Shown here: in pieces, positions 1 through 11,887 of the stretch
Numbering within the stretch: position 1 is the first letter of the stretch
How the letters are laid out: each line of letters opens with the position of its first letter
Assembly: GCA_027627225.1 (NCBI GenBank)
Contig: CM051034.1
Span: 50,538,081 to 50,602,080, forward strand
Reading direction: 5' to 3'
Origin: Congeria kusceri
Lineage: Eukaryota; Mollusca; Bivalvia; Myida; Dreissenidae
DNA: 64,000 nt
Translations under genes and position numbers: made by a program
Notes under the pieces: generated by a model
Told to the model about the DNA's origin: nothing
The model's database searches: none
What the model saw: the letters and a program-made list of their open reading frames with translations, nothing else

Positions 1-554
1 CTCTTTCGAATTTATCTGTATGTAGTAATAACATTAAATAATTATAATTATAATTTTAAAACAATCTATATATCTATATTTTTCCCGTGTCTTAAAACGC
101 ATAACTGAACTCTCCTTGCAGTTATCTCCCATGCTAAGATGTATATGTTAAATCTTCACATGTAACTATTCAAATGTTTGATGGTGATACATGAGTGTTA
201 TACACGGTCGTTACATATACACTATACCTTGTTATATATACCGGTACTCTTTTATTTTTGTCTTGAAAAAACGATTTAAAATTAAAGCCAAATATATTTA
301 TCAAAACTAACTTTTGATAATACAATCACCCCCTTCACAGAAATATGTAAGCAAAAGTAAAACTTGTTAGCTTGATAAGTTATGTACTTGTTTATAGATT
401 TACGAATCAATAATCCTTTTTTAATTCTATATACTATTTAATAAGTAGCCAATTGTATAGTTTATATATAGTTTATACACCACCCAATGCTCCCTATTCA
501 TGACAACGGTATTGTGTGATTTCGTAATTAGCCATTGGTTTCTCAAAAATTACA

Positions 555-595
555 AAAATGCTTTTCTAGTCATAAGAAAGTCGCTACATTTACAC
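555..595 (+). pseudogene. 41-bp relic of a B-box exon upstream of gene A
   Basis: This short stretch closely resembles the part of the gene A coding exon around 887-925 (AAATGCTTTTCTAGTCATAA compared with AAATGCTTTTCTAATCATAA, continuing to TTTACA). It lies about 200 bases before the real ATG. The duplicate locus has the same relic, more decayed, near 33638-33676. It is too short to code, and I read it as a vestige of a lost B-box exon. Confidence 0.45.
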
Positions 596-796
596 TAAAA
601 ATGTACCAAGCTGTGGCTCACAACTGTGCTTACTTGCGCGATCTGTACATTAACACATTGTAATTCTTACCAATCAATATAAGATGTAACCGTCATTCTA
701 GTTATGTTTTTAAATTTATGATGATTTATAATGTGCAACTCTGCATATCTTTTCTATGTATAATGACATTATTTAAGAAAGAATCATTATTTCAGG

Positions 797-2812
797 ATGG
801 CTACGTCTTCAGACACGTGCGGACTTTGCTTTGCAGAGGCCGTGTTTGGGTTTTGTGAAAACTGTAGTCTTCGGCTTGGCGAAAAATGCTTTTCTAATCA
901 TAAGAAAGTCGTTATATTTACAGACCATATAACTTTCCCGTTGGACAAATCAAACCAAAATTCAATTAAACCAGTACCAATAGAAAGAGACATACACGAA
1001 CGAAAATGTCCAGCGCACGAAACTGACACGCTGTCGCTATATTGCGGAAAGCATGACGTCACCATTTGTGGTCGCTGTATTCTTGCAAATCACATGGCTT
1101 GTAAAGCTGACATCATTGATTTACATAAAATAACGTTTGATGAGCAAAAGATAAATGAACTTCTATGTACTCGGAAACAAGTCGAGGGTGAAATAAGTGA
1201 GCTACAAGTTCGGGTAGACGAAAATGTCAAACTGAATGATGAATGTAAAACAATGTATATAAACTCAATTAAAGAATTCCGAAAGAAAATTGATGCTAGA
1301 CTTGACCAATTACAGTTACTTGCAGAAAGGGCTGGAGAGAACAAGCACAAAGAAAATATGAAAAGTCTTACTGAAATTGCAAAGGCGTGCACAGACGCAA
1401 CTCTTCGAATGCAAGAAGGAAACGAGCTAATTAAAGAACTGTCTCAGAAAAAACAGGACCGATATTTGTTTATATCTTCTAAAAGACTTGAAAACGAACT
1501 GAATGGGATCAGAACAACTATTAAGCAGTATAATGCCAAAATCCACATTACAAAGTTTACCTTTAAAGAGCACCCTAAAATTGTAAACACGCTTCAAAAG
1601 GAAATTAGTGAAATTGGAACGCTCCAAGAGGCATGTCATGGAAGCGAAGAAGTAGTTGAATTAAAACCAAAACTCGAACTGAAAGTAAGTACATTTACAA
1701 TATATTCAATGACTTAAATCAATTATGTAAGAATTTTTTCCGCGCGGAATCCGTGTATCACCGATTCTGTCTGTGAGGCGAAATAATAAAATACCTACAT
1801 TGAATATATCTCTATCTAAACTATTTCATGCACATATACATATTTAAATGTGCGGTCATTATTGGACGTGTTATAACATTTAAACAAAGTCACAATAAGC
1901 TAGAAAAAAACTTTTAGTAAAAGCAATTTAGCAGCAGTATTTTGCCCCAGGACTTTGTTTCGAGTGTAAATTCAACAATGCAAATCAAGCAAAGTAAACT
2001 CTGTTTCATCGATACAACTAAATTTAATTGTAAAATGGCCGTCCAATTTTGACTTTGTTGAATTTTGACTTTATTATTTAAAATAATACAACCGTTTCAC
2101 TCTAACTTAGAAACATCCACATATTGTTTCTTGGATTTATCGAGTCAGTTTTAATAACACGTATTGATCATCATGCTTATATTTTAATGAATGTACATAT
2201 ATTTTGAAGAAATTTCCTTTATTGAACAAAGCAAAGCAATATAAATTATCTGGTCAGAGCCCTATCGTTGACACTGACTTGCGGTTAATTTTGAGGTATT
2301 AATAAAATCTGTAGCTCGCCCCAAAATAATTACACAAATACTTACTTATTTGGATTGTTCTGAGTAAGTCGATTTCTGTTTTCATCTACAAAGACTTTAC
2401 GTGGACTTGACATGTTGATTAATATATATGAGTTGCGTCGTGGGAAAACAAGTCTTAATGCAAGTGCGTAAAGTGTCGTCCCGGATTAGCCTGTGCAGTC
2501 CGCACAGACTAATCCAGGACGGCACTTTCAACTTTTATGGTATTTGCTGTTTTAAGGAAGTCTCTTCTTAACATAAATCTAATGTAGGCGGAAAGTGCCG
2601 TCCTGGATTAGCCTTTGCGGACTGCACAGGCTAATCCGGGACGACACTTTACGCACATGCATTAAGTCCGGTTTTCCCACGACGCCCCTCATATGTGCAG
2701 TTAGCATTCTATTTCAATATACATGTAAATACTTGTTTAATATTTCAGAATATACTCTGTACCGAATGCGGCGCCTGTAACCCAAAAGGGTGGAAGTTTT
2801 GTCATGTGTGTG
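797..2812 (+). CDS. Gene A: two B-boxes and coiled coil spliced to a zinc-ribbon exon (3' end not found)
   Basis: Exon 797-1684 starts at an ATG just after a TTTCAG acceptor, so a non-coding upstream exon is implied. It encodes 296 residues with no lesion. Residues about 8-45 form a first B-box-like finger (Cys8, Cys11, Cys20, Cys23, Cys31, His35). Residues about 70-103 form a second (CPAH, YCGKH, CGRC, NHMAC). A charged heptad-rich coiled coil follows (about 115-265). The exon ends at a GTAAGT donor at 1685 in phase 0. A second exon, 2749-2812, has a TTTCAG acceptor and GTATGT donor, enters in phase 0 and leaves in phase 1. It encodes a C-x2-C-x10-C-x2-C zinc ribbon. No exon that must follow was found, so the C-terminus is open; reading through the second donor ends at 2895. 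TRIM-type B-box/coiled-coil regions mediate self-association. With no RING seen, ligase activity is not predicted from what is visible. Confidence 0.65.
2431..2690. mobile_element. 260-bp MITE with inverted terminal repeats
   Basis: The arms are about 80 bp and nearly identical as reverse complements; both contain TCGTGGGAAAAC and AAAGTGTCGTCCCGGATTAG. The element is flanked by ATATG (2426-2430 and 2691-2695). The duplicate locus at 35410-35414 has a single ATATG and no element, which is a clean empty site. It lies in the intron of gene A, about 55 bp before the zinc-ribbon acceptor. A related copy is at 21072-21298. It has no coding capacity, and the transposase that mobilised it is unknown. 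Confidence 0.8.
2749..2812 (+). CDS. Zinc-ribbon exon of gene A
   Basis: This 64-nt exon (21 codons plus one base) lies between TTTCAG and GTATGT. Its four cysteines are spaced C-x2-C-x10-C-x2-C and end in FCxxCG, typical of the small zinc-ribbon family. Its phase, 0 in and 1 out, is the same as that of the RING exon of gene F (46942-47110), so the two modules are interchangeable in splicing. A same-length exon with all four cysteines is at 35467-35530. Confidence 0.6.
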
Positions 2813-2895
2813 GTATGTTAACCTTACATATTTTAGAATGCTATTTCACGATACATCTCGTCAGTTTTCAAATTGTATTTTGCTATCTACTTTAA

Positions 2896-3822
2896 CTACT
2901 ACATAACAACCACAACCACAACCGCTACCACCATCGTAGAACATACTGTAGTACAATAGATTTGATTCCAATGAACATAATTTACCGTTATACACGCTAT
3001 AGAGATCATTGTTCTTAAAGATTCCATCACTATATAATAGTGTCTGGAACAGACGAACAGTTCAATTGAAAAAAAGAAGAAAAAAGAAAGAGCCTTCTTT
3101 TTAAAGTTCTTTCTATATTATGAAATACCGTGGAGATGTCACCTTAGAACAGGCATTATTATTACTGTAGTGTTTTTCTCACCTGTGCACGAGGCGATTA
3201 TGAGTGACCTATTGTGGCAACCGGCCGTCGTCGGTCGTCAACAATCTACTCCAAATATCATCTAAAACACCTCGGTGGATCTTAACTAATAACAAACATA
3301 ACCTCCATTTTAGACACTGAGTTATTTTAATATTTGTTACGTTTTTCGCTTATGTCGACTTTACATGATCCTGTAGATTTCAGATATGGTATTCAGTATG
3401 AGGATAAGAGTATGTTAGACAAGAACAATATCTCTGTCTAGGATTTGATTCATTTATGGCCCTTTTGGACAAAGATAATGTCTAAGTTGAGTTTGCTTAT
3501 TAGGTTCCCTTATCCTGAAAGCAATTGAACATGTAGTATTGCGACGTTTCTGAGATTATTAATTACAATCATTCATTTTTGGAACTTAGGTGTGCTACCT
3601 AGGACCTCTTATACCCTCTTGTACGGTGTTGTTATGCCGTAACTGGTTTGTTCAAGACCCATTTTGTTGTTAATATTAAATAACATATTTATTGTTTATT
3701 GATCCTTTGTCGATATCGCATTTATAACGAGAAAAACACGCACAAACTGATATTTTTTACATTAAACACCATTACCTGTTATCTAGAATATAACAGGTTA
3801 CTATTATACAAAAATAAAATCT
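2896..3822. other. Non-coding stretch between the zinc-ribbon exon and the minisatellite
   Basis: I see no open frame or RNA gene here. The sequence is homologous to about 35560-36925 in the duplicate locus, which carries an extra insert of about 480 bp (roughly 35890-36370) that this copy lacks. Confidence 0.5.
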
Positions 3823-6800
3823 GACATCAAGATAACAGTTCAGCCCTAGAAATGCTGAACACTATCAGTCTGTCCAGAAAGTGACATCAAGATAACAGTT
3901 CAGCCCTAGAAATGCTGAACACTATCAGTCTGTCCAGAAAGTGACATCAAGATAACAGTTCAGCCCAAGAAATGCTGAACACTATCAGTCTGTCCAGAAA
4001 GTGACATCAAGATAACAGTTCAGCCCTAGAAATGCTGAACACTATCAGTCTGTCCAGAAAGTGACATCAAGATAACAGTTCAGCCCTAGAAATGCTGAAC
4101 ACTATCAGTCTGTCCAGAAAGTGACATCAAGATAACAGTTCAGCCCTAGAAATGCTGAACACTCTCAGTCTGTCCAGAAAGTGACATCAAGATAACAGTT
4201 CAGCCCTAGAAATGCTGAACACTGTCAGTCTGTCCAGAAAGTGACATCAAGATAACAGTTCAGCCCTAGAAATGCTGAACACTGTCAGTCCGTCCAGAAA
4301 GTGACATGAAGATAACAGTTCAGCCCTAGAAATGCTGAACACTGTCAGTCTGTCCAGAAAGTGACATCAAGATAACAGTTCAGCCCTAGAAATGCTGAAC
4401 ACTGTCAGTCTGTCCAGAAAGTGACATCAAGATAACAGTTCAGCCCTAGAAATGCTGAACACTGTCAGTCTGTCCAGAAAGTGACATGAAGATAACAGTT
4501 CAGCCCTAGAAATGCTGAACACTATCAGTCTGTCCAGAAAGTGACATCAAGATAACAGTTCAGCCCTAGAAATGCTGAACACTATCAGTCTGTCCAGAAA
4601 GTGACATCAAGATAACAGTTCAGCCCTAGAAATGCTGAACACTGTCAGTCTGTCCAGAAAGTGACATCAAGATAACAGTTCAGCCCTAGAAATGATGAAC
4701 ACTATCAGTCTGTCCAGAAAGTGACATCAAGATAACAGTTCAGCCCTAGAAATGCTGAACACTGTCAGTCTGTCCAGAAAGTGACATCAAGATAACAGTT
4801 CAGCCCTAGAAATGCTGAACACTGTCAGTCTGTCCAGAAAGTGACATGAAGATAACAGTTCAGCCCTAGAAATGCTGAACACTATCAGTCTGTCCAGAAA
4901 GTGACATCAAGATAACAGTTCAGCCCTAGAAATGCTGAACACTCTCAGTCTGTCCAGAAAGTGACATCAAGATAACAGTTCAGCCCTAGAAATGCTGAAC
5001 ACTGTCAGTCTGTCCAGAAAGTGACATCAAGATAACAGTTCAGCCCTAGAAATGCTGAACACTGTCAGTCTGTCCAGAAAGTGACATGAAGATAACAGTT
5101 CAGCCCTAGAAATGCTGAACACTGTCAGTCTGTCCAGAAAGTGACATCAAGATAACAGTTCAGCCCTAGAAATGCTGAACACTGTCAGTCTGTCCAGAAA
5201 GTGACATCAAGATAACAGTTCAGCCCTAGAAATGCTGAACACTGTCAGTCTGTCCAGAAAGTGACATCAAGATAACAGTTCAGCCCTAGAAATGCTGAAC
5301 ACTATCAGTCTGTCCAGAAAGTGACATCAAGATAACAGTTCAGCCCTAGAAATGCTGAACACTATCAGTCTGTCCAGAAAGTGACATCAAGATAACAGTT
5401 CAGCCCTAGAAATGCTGAACACTGTCAGTCTGTCCAGAAAGTGACATCAAGATAACAGTTCAGCCCTAGAAATGATGAACACTATCAGTCTGTCCAGAAA
5501 GTGACATCAAGATAACAGTTCAGCCCTAGAAATGCTGAACACTGTCAGTCTGTCCAGAAAGTGACATCAAGATAACAGTTCAGCCCTAGAAATGATGAAC
5601 ACTGTCAGTCTGTCCAGAAAGTGACATCAAGATAACAGTTCAGCCCTAGAAATGATGAACACTATCAGTCTGTCCAGAAAGTGACATCAAGATAACAGTT
5701 CAGCCCTAGAAATGCTGAACACTGTCAGTCTGTCCAGAAAGTGACATCAAGATAACAGTTCAGCCCTAGAAATGATGAACACTGTCAGTCTGTCCAGAAA
5801 GTGACATGAAGATAACAGTTCAGCCCTAGAAATGCTGAACACTGTCAGTCTGTCCAGAAAGTGACATCAAGATAACAGTTCAGCCCTAGAAATGCTGAAC
5901 ACTGTCAGTCTGTCCAGAAAGTGACATCAAGATAACAGTTCAGCCCTAGAAATGCTGAACACTGTCAGTCTGTCCAGAAAGTGACATCAAGATAACAGTT
6001 CAGCCCAAGAAATGCTGAACACTGTCAGTCTGTCCAGAAAGTGACATCAAGATAACAGTTCAGCCCAAGAAATGCTGAACACTGTCAGTCTGTCCAGAAA
6101 GTGACATCAAGATAACAGTTCAGCCCTAGAAATGCTGAACACTATCAGTCTGTCCAGAAAGTGACATCAAGATAACAGTTCAGCCCAAGAAATGCTGAAC
6201 ACTGTCAGTCTGTCCAGAAAGTGACATCAAGATAACAGGTCAGCCCTAGAAATGATGAACACTATCAGTCTGTCCAGAAAGTGACATCAAGATAACAGTT
6301 CAGCCCTAGAAATGCTGAACACTATCAGTCTGTCCAGAAAGTGACATCAAGATAACAGTTCAGCCCTAGAAATGATGAACACTGTCAGTCTGTCCAGAAA
6401 GTGACATCAAGATAACAGTTCAGCCCTAGAAATGCTGAACACTATCAGTCTGTCCAGAAAGTGACATCAAGATAACAGTTCAGCCCTAGAAATGCTGAAC
6501 ACTATCAGTCTGTCCAGAAAGTGACATCAAGATAACAGTTCAGCCCTAGAAATGCTGAACACTGTCAGTCTGTCCAGAAAGTGACATCAAGATAACAGTT
6601 CAGCCCTAGAAATGATGAACACTATCAGTCTGTCCAGAAAGTGACATCAAGATAACAGTTCAGCCCTAGAAATGCTGAACACTGTCAGTCTGTCCAGAAA
6701 GTGACATCAAGATAACAGTTCAGCCCTAGAAATGATGAACACTGTCAGTCTGTCCAGAAAGTGACATCAAGATAACAGTTCAGCCCTAGAAATGATGAAC

Positions 6801-7843
6801 ACTATCAGTCTGTCCAGAAAGTGACATCAAGATAACAGTTCAGCCCTAGAAATGCTGAACACTGTCAGTCTGTCCAGAAAGTGACATCAAGATAACAGTT
6901 CAGCCCTAGAAATGATGAACACTGTCAGTCTGTCCAGAAAGTGACATGAAGATAACAGTTCAGCCCTAGAAATGCTGAACACTGTCAGTCTGTCCAGAAA
7001 GTGACATCAAGATAACAGTTCAGCCCTAGAAATGCTGAACACTGTCAGTCTGTCCAGAAAGTGACATCAAGATAACAGTTCAGCCCTAGAAATGCTGAAC
7101 ACTGTCAGTCTGTCCAGAAAGTGACATCAAGATAACAGTTCAGCCCAAGAAATGCTGAACACTGTCAGTCTGTCCAGAAAGTGACATCAAGATAACAGTT
7201 CAGCCCAAGAAATGCTGAACACTGTCAGTCTGTCCAGAAAGTGACATCAAGATAACAGTTCAGCCCTAGAAATGCTGAACACTATCAGTCTGTCCAGAAA
7301 GTGACATCAAGATAACAGTTCAGCCCAAGAAATGCTGAACACTGTCAGTCTGTCCAGAAAGTGACATCAAGATAACAGGTCAGCCCTAGAAATGATGAAC
7401 ACTATCAGTCTGTCCAGAAAGTGACATCAAGATAACAGTTCAGCCCTAGAAATGCTGAACACTATCAGTCTGTCCAGAAAGTGACATCAAGATAACAGTT
7501 CAGCCCTAGAAATGATGAACACTGTCAGTCTGTCCAGAAAGTGACATCAAGATAACAGTTCAGCCCTAGAAATGCTGAACACTATCAGTCTGTCCAGAAA
7601 GTGACATCAAGATAACAGTTCAGCCCTAGAAATGATGAACACTATCAGTCTGTCCAGAAAGTGACATCAAGATAACAGTTCAGCCCTAGAAATGATGAAC
7701 ACTATCAGTCTGTCCAGAAAGTGACATCAAGATAACAGTTCAGCCCAAGAAGAAATGATGAACACTATCAGTCTGTCCAGAAAGTGACATCAAGATAACA
7801 GTTCAGCCCTAGAAATGATGAACACTATCAGTCTGTCCAGAAA
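3823..7843. repeat. 60-bp minisatellite, about 67 tandem copies, with higher-order repeats
   Basis: A 60-bp monomer starting GACATCAAGATAACAG repeats almost without gaps; a 6-bp insertion near 7747 is the only length change seen. Variant sites (GACATCAAG or GACATGAAG, CCCTAG or CCCAAG, ATGCTG or ATGATG, ACTATC, ACTGTC or ACTCTC, CAGTT or CAGGT) recur in order. A block of 19 monomers at 5401-6540 matches 6541-7680 except in its last unit, and 4081-4800 matches 4861-5580 at a 13-monomer offset with one difference. Each monomer holds a perfect 7-bp inverted repeat, GTTCAGC and GCTGAAC, around 9 bases. Every forward frame of the monomer contains a stop. The duplicate locus has a single related unit at about 36929-36985. 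Confidence 0.95.
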
Positions 7844-7914
7844 CAGTACTAGTGTTATCGCATTGTCATAATTATGAACCTTTTATCCAAATATGCACGG
7901 TGTACATTTAAACC

Positions 7915-8780
7915 ATTTATTATAAACCTGTTTAAAATCTTAACCAAATACATGCTTTATCAATCGGTGAAATACATGTCGACAAAAAAAAAAGCCCGTA
8001 TTATGCTACTCGCTATTTTTTCCGATCCCGTATTACCATACTAGCAGGACTACTGTTTTTAATGACGTCATCATAGAGTTATGTAAACACATAATTTTTG
8101 TTCTCGATCGCTAAACTAAAGCATCACTTTAAATGCGGACACCAAATTGAATGTCAGCTACAATGTCTCAGCAATTTACGATCGACAACTGAGTTTTCAA
8201 CCGGCAACCTTTACGGCAACAGCATCTGACTTGTTTAACTTCTGACCTGCAACACGACCACTACGAACGCCGCCATTTATGATTCAACCCTCACAAATCC
8301 CCAAAATTCTCAATCATTCCCTTGCAGCGTTTCTATCAAAAACCACTATGCCAAGTCCCCAACACAGAAACAAACGAGACTTAGCATAACATAAAATGAC
8401 GGCCTTTTATTAATTGCGATCAATCCAGAATAGTTAAGAGTTCATACACATGCCATGATTTTTTTTCCACATCCTGTTCCATGTTTGTTTACATGATGAC
8501 GTCAGCAATATTATTCTTACGCATCCTACACAATCAAAATACGGCGTACCATTTCAGTTATTATTGTAGTTTAAAAAAAAATAAGATACGGGATGTGCAC
8601 ATTTTCAGTTTGTTGTGGAATATGATAAAAAGAATACTAACTTAGTCAAATCTTCCAAGAAAGTAAGTCTTGTGGCTTGCGTTATTTAGTATCACACTCG
8701 AGGCACCGCCTCTGGTGTGATACGTCATCACACAAGCCATTCGACTAATACATACTCTTGGAACAATTGACCAGCATATT
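7915..8780. mobile_element. Inserted interspersed repeat (about 865 bp), one of two copies
   Basis: The segment is absent from the duplicate locus, where sequence homologous to either side is joined near 37040-37130. A second, interrupted copy occupies about 57985-61900. Its right end carries a small inverted repeat (about 8668-8752, CTTGTGGCTTG against CAAGCCA around TGATACGTCATCACA). No clear terminal repeats or target duplication were found, so the exact ends are approximate and the class is unknown. Confidence 0.55.
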
Positions 8781-11700
8781 ATTCCGTATGTATTCACTTG
8801 TATATAAGTAAAGTAAATTTACGCCACAATGCTACATGAGCTCATGGTGATGGCACAGTGCTGGATTAGTTCAGGTTGTTGACTTCAAAATGGCAACTTT
8901 ATCATGAGTTTATACATGAATTTATACAATTTGTAAGTATATAACCCATATTTTGTAATGTGTTACGTGTCAAAATAAATTGTATTTACATGTTTTCAGG
9001 TTCCAGACTATTTCAGATATTTTAATGACTTAAGTTAAAGACACGGGAGTGTATTGACGTTATTGTTCAAATGGCTATTCTTTATTTAAATCGGATTTAT
9101 TTGTTGTGTTTTGAAGAAATCATACCGCGTTTTATGTAATATGTTGTTAAAAAAGAATTTATCTTCCCGTATATAATGTTTTCCTTCTTACTTATATCCT
9201 TGATATTATTAAATATACAAGTCGTACGTAATTGGTTATAATGTAAAGAATTTAACATGTGTTTAATAACATGTAATCATAGATACTCATATTGTATGTT
9301 TGAATGTCGTAATTAGTTTTTATTTATTTAGTTGCTTGTAGAGCTAGGACTAAACTCGATGTACGTTGTTAACAGTGTAACTGTAGTTGTGAGGCTTATT
9401 TGCCCTATACTGTAAGCATTGTTGTTACATTCTCAGAATTGTTAAAGGGTTTTAAGACATTGAATATCGTCCTGTAAAGTAATAAATTGGTATTCGTTTA
9501 CGTTTGTTCACATATCCACGGCAGGAAATTGTCGTCTTTGCCAATATTGCCCTCTTGTTCATTTTGACCGTATCGTAATAATAATTTGCAGTAATCATAC
9601 TTGAAACTGATATGCGATGACAAATCTTTTTGTTTGTATCTACATGTAAATGTAAAACACTATATACAATTAAAAAAAATAATTATATCACATTTTCTGA
9701 CTATTAAAAACAATTCAGAAACATGGTTTCGTAGTTTTTACTGTTTCATAATATATCATTTAGAAAAATATTTAGAAGATATCTTTAGTCGGTTATGGCA
9801 TTGTTTTTCTGGTCCCTGGAGGAGCAAATAAAACAAACATAAACAAAACATATAATAAGGCTGTTTTCGTCTGTATGTAAATTATATGTACACAGTCTAA
9901 TTTATTTCTGATCGAAGTACAGTATTAATCATTTGTTTAATTAAAATGCTTAAACGTAAACTAAGAAGTTTTGCGATGCGATTTAAATAAAATCATCATA
10001 GATCTACGTTATAAGACAGACAACTGCTAACAGATTTGCGAGTATCTAATAAAAAATGACATCTATGCCTTTATATTAGAGTTTCAAACAACGAAAAAAG
10101 GTCCGAAATAAATAATGTATTAGCAAATATATTAGTACACCTATTTCGCGTAAGAAAACAGTTTAATCTAACAAGTTAACTAAACAAGCACGTTTGAAAT
10201 TATATGGAAAAACGACATTCTTACGAATCTATAGAAAAGCTACATTTAAAAATGTAATATCATTGAAAAAGTTTATGTCACACTACATATATTACTCAGA
10301 AAACACTAATGCTATATTTAAAAATGTTATATCATTGAAAATATTTATGTCACACTTTATATATTACTCAAAAAACACTATTCTGTTCTGGCAAACGTTC
10401 GTTTCTTGGAATCGGAAATTATTCAAATAGATCAGGTTTAACTCTATGACTATTTAATGCTTATGCAATACAATGTTATAAGGTAGTTTGTATTTGCATT
10501 TACATGTATTAATCCTGGTCTAAGAGCAAGTTTCGCCATACCATTAAATTGGTTTAACAATCACCCACATATGGTTTGCGGTGACCACAGTTTTAATCAT
10601 ATATGTGTTCTGTGTTTGTGTTGCGTTGTTCTCATTGCGTTGTGTTGTATTTGTAATTGGCCACTGGCCTGAAATAAAGCATCCTAGGACCTAAGTATTA
10701 TAAAAGTTTGGCTACTTTTCGTCACTCTAATAACACTGAGTTCATGTATTGCCCAAGATTTGAGAATATTATTAATTGAACTTGGCACATGTGTAAGATT
10801 CTGGCATCAGATATGGCTATATCACAATTAATTATGAACATTTCATAGCAGTGTAAGTAGAACATAAATATATTAACTCAAATAATATGCATACCACAAC
10901 TCAGAATAATTTCCAATCAAGACTTCAATGCTCAAGACTGTAATTTTAACTCGATTTAAATATTTAGGCCTATAGTTGGGCTGAATAAAAATTACGAAAA
11001 CGTAAAAAACACATCTTTGTGCTATTCAAACAAAACGGCTTAACGTCAAAAAAAGGATATTACATCATGACGTCATGTTGACGTCAAACTGTAACACTAA
11101 ATTACTAGAAAAGAGTGCACATTCATCAAAACGCATGACGAATAGAGTGATAAATAATAATAAAGGGATTATACTTATAAAAATAAACCCTCAAAATGCT
11201 TATAATATACAACTATTTTTGATTGATAGCGATGATGAAATGTTGGTGATGTGAGTATAAAGTTGGCATCGATGGTACTGATGATGATAATTATGTTGTT
11301 GATGATGATGACTATTCCCAATTACTTTCAATAAGCACAAGGTGCAAGATTTGCTTGTCTACTTTCGATTTTAAAATATATTGTTGACGTGTTCCCAGTT
11401 CAATTACTTCTACTGTAAGTACTGAACGAAGTTACACATATACATACCTCCTCTTCTTCAAGTGAAGAAAATATATAACCCTCTGTCGGAATAAATGTTA
11501 CTTCTATGACGTTCAAAATAAAATAGAACACTTATTTCTGCCCACGACGAACTACGTCCTTTACAAACGATGCGAAAAGGGCAGATAACAGTGGATAATG
11601 TCCTCATTTTAGTTCTGTGGTTCTATTATATGGTGGAAAAGAACTGCCTAACGATAATTACTTCGTGAACATTTTCGTGTTACCAGTTACGTTTCCTGTT

Positions 11701-11880
11701 ATCTTAAATCGTAATAGCGTTTGCAAATTTTTTCGACGTAATATATTTATTTGCTTAATGAAAAACAGGCCTGATATTGCCCAGAACTGATATTAGAATT
11801 TCAATTAAGTGAAAGTGAACGATTTTGATTATTAGATATATTTTCATATGATTCCGTGTCTTTTTCAGTCGTTTCCGTTC
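8781..11880. other. AT-rich intergenic region before pseudogene B
   Basis: No gene is seen. It is homologous to about 37100-39540 of the duplicate locus. It contains a tandem pair of about 70 bp (10243-10312 and 10314-10382), a GAT/GTT-rich stretch near 11225-11310, and a dispersed repeat at about 10500-10690 ending ACTGGCCTGAAATAAAG. Short frames such as 10194-10430 are produced by the tandem pair and do not look like genes. Confidence 0.5.
10500..10690 (+). repeat. Dispersed repeat ending in AATAAAG
   Basis: This segment is similar to 14580-14760. Shared features are a CTAAG..GTTTAA start, CACAGTTTTAATCAT or ACAGTTTTAATCAT, a TG-rich tract, and the ending CACTGGCCTGAAATAAAG or CACTTGCCTCAAATAAAG. 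The family is unnamed. The AATAAA at its end suggests a processed or SINE-like origin, but no poly(A) tract or target duplication is visible. Confidence 0.4.
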
Positions 11881-11887
11881 AATAACG

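Noticed and set aside
3823..7843. CRISPR-like regular array
   Set aside because: The 60-bp units are contiguous with no unique spacers, and the host is an animal genome. It is a minisatellite.
7915..8780. Terminal inverted repeats for the 865-bp element
   Set aside because: The two ends were compared as reverse complements and do not match. Only an internal small foldback was found.
10194..10430. Frame with an internal protein repeat
   Set aside because: The repeat is a tandem pair of about 70 bp in non-coding DNA and the frame has no ATG or splice support.
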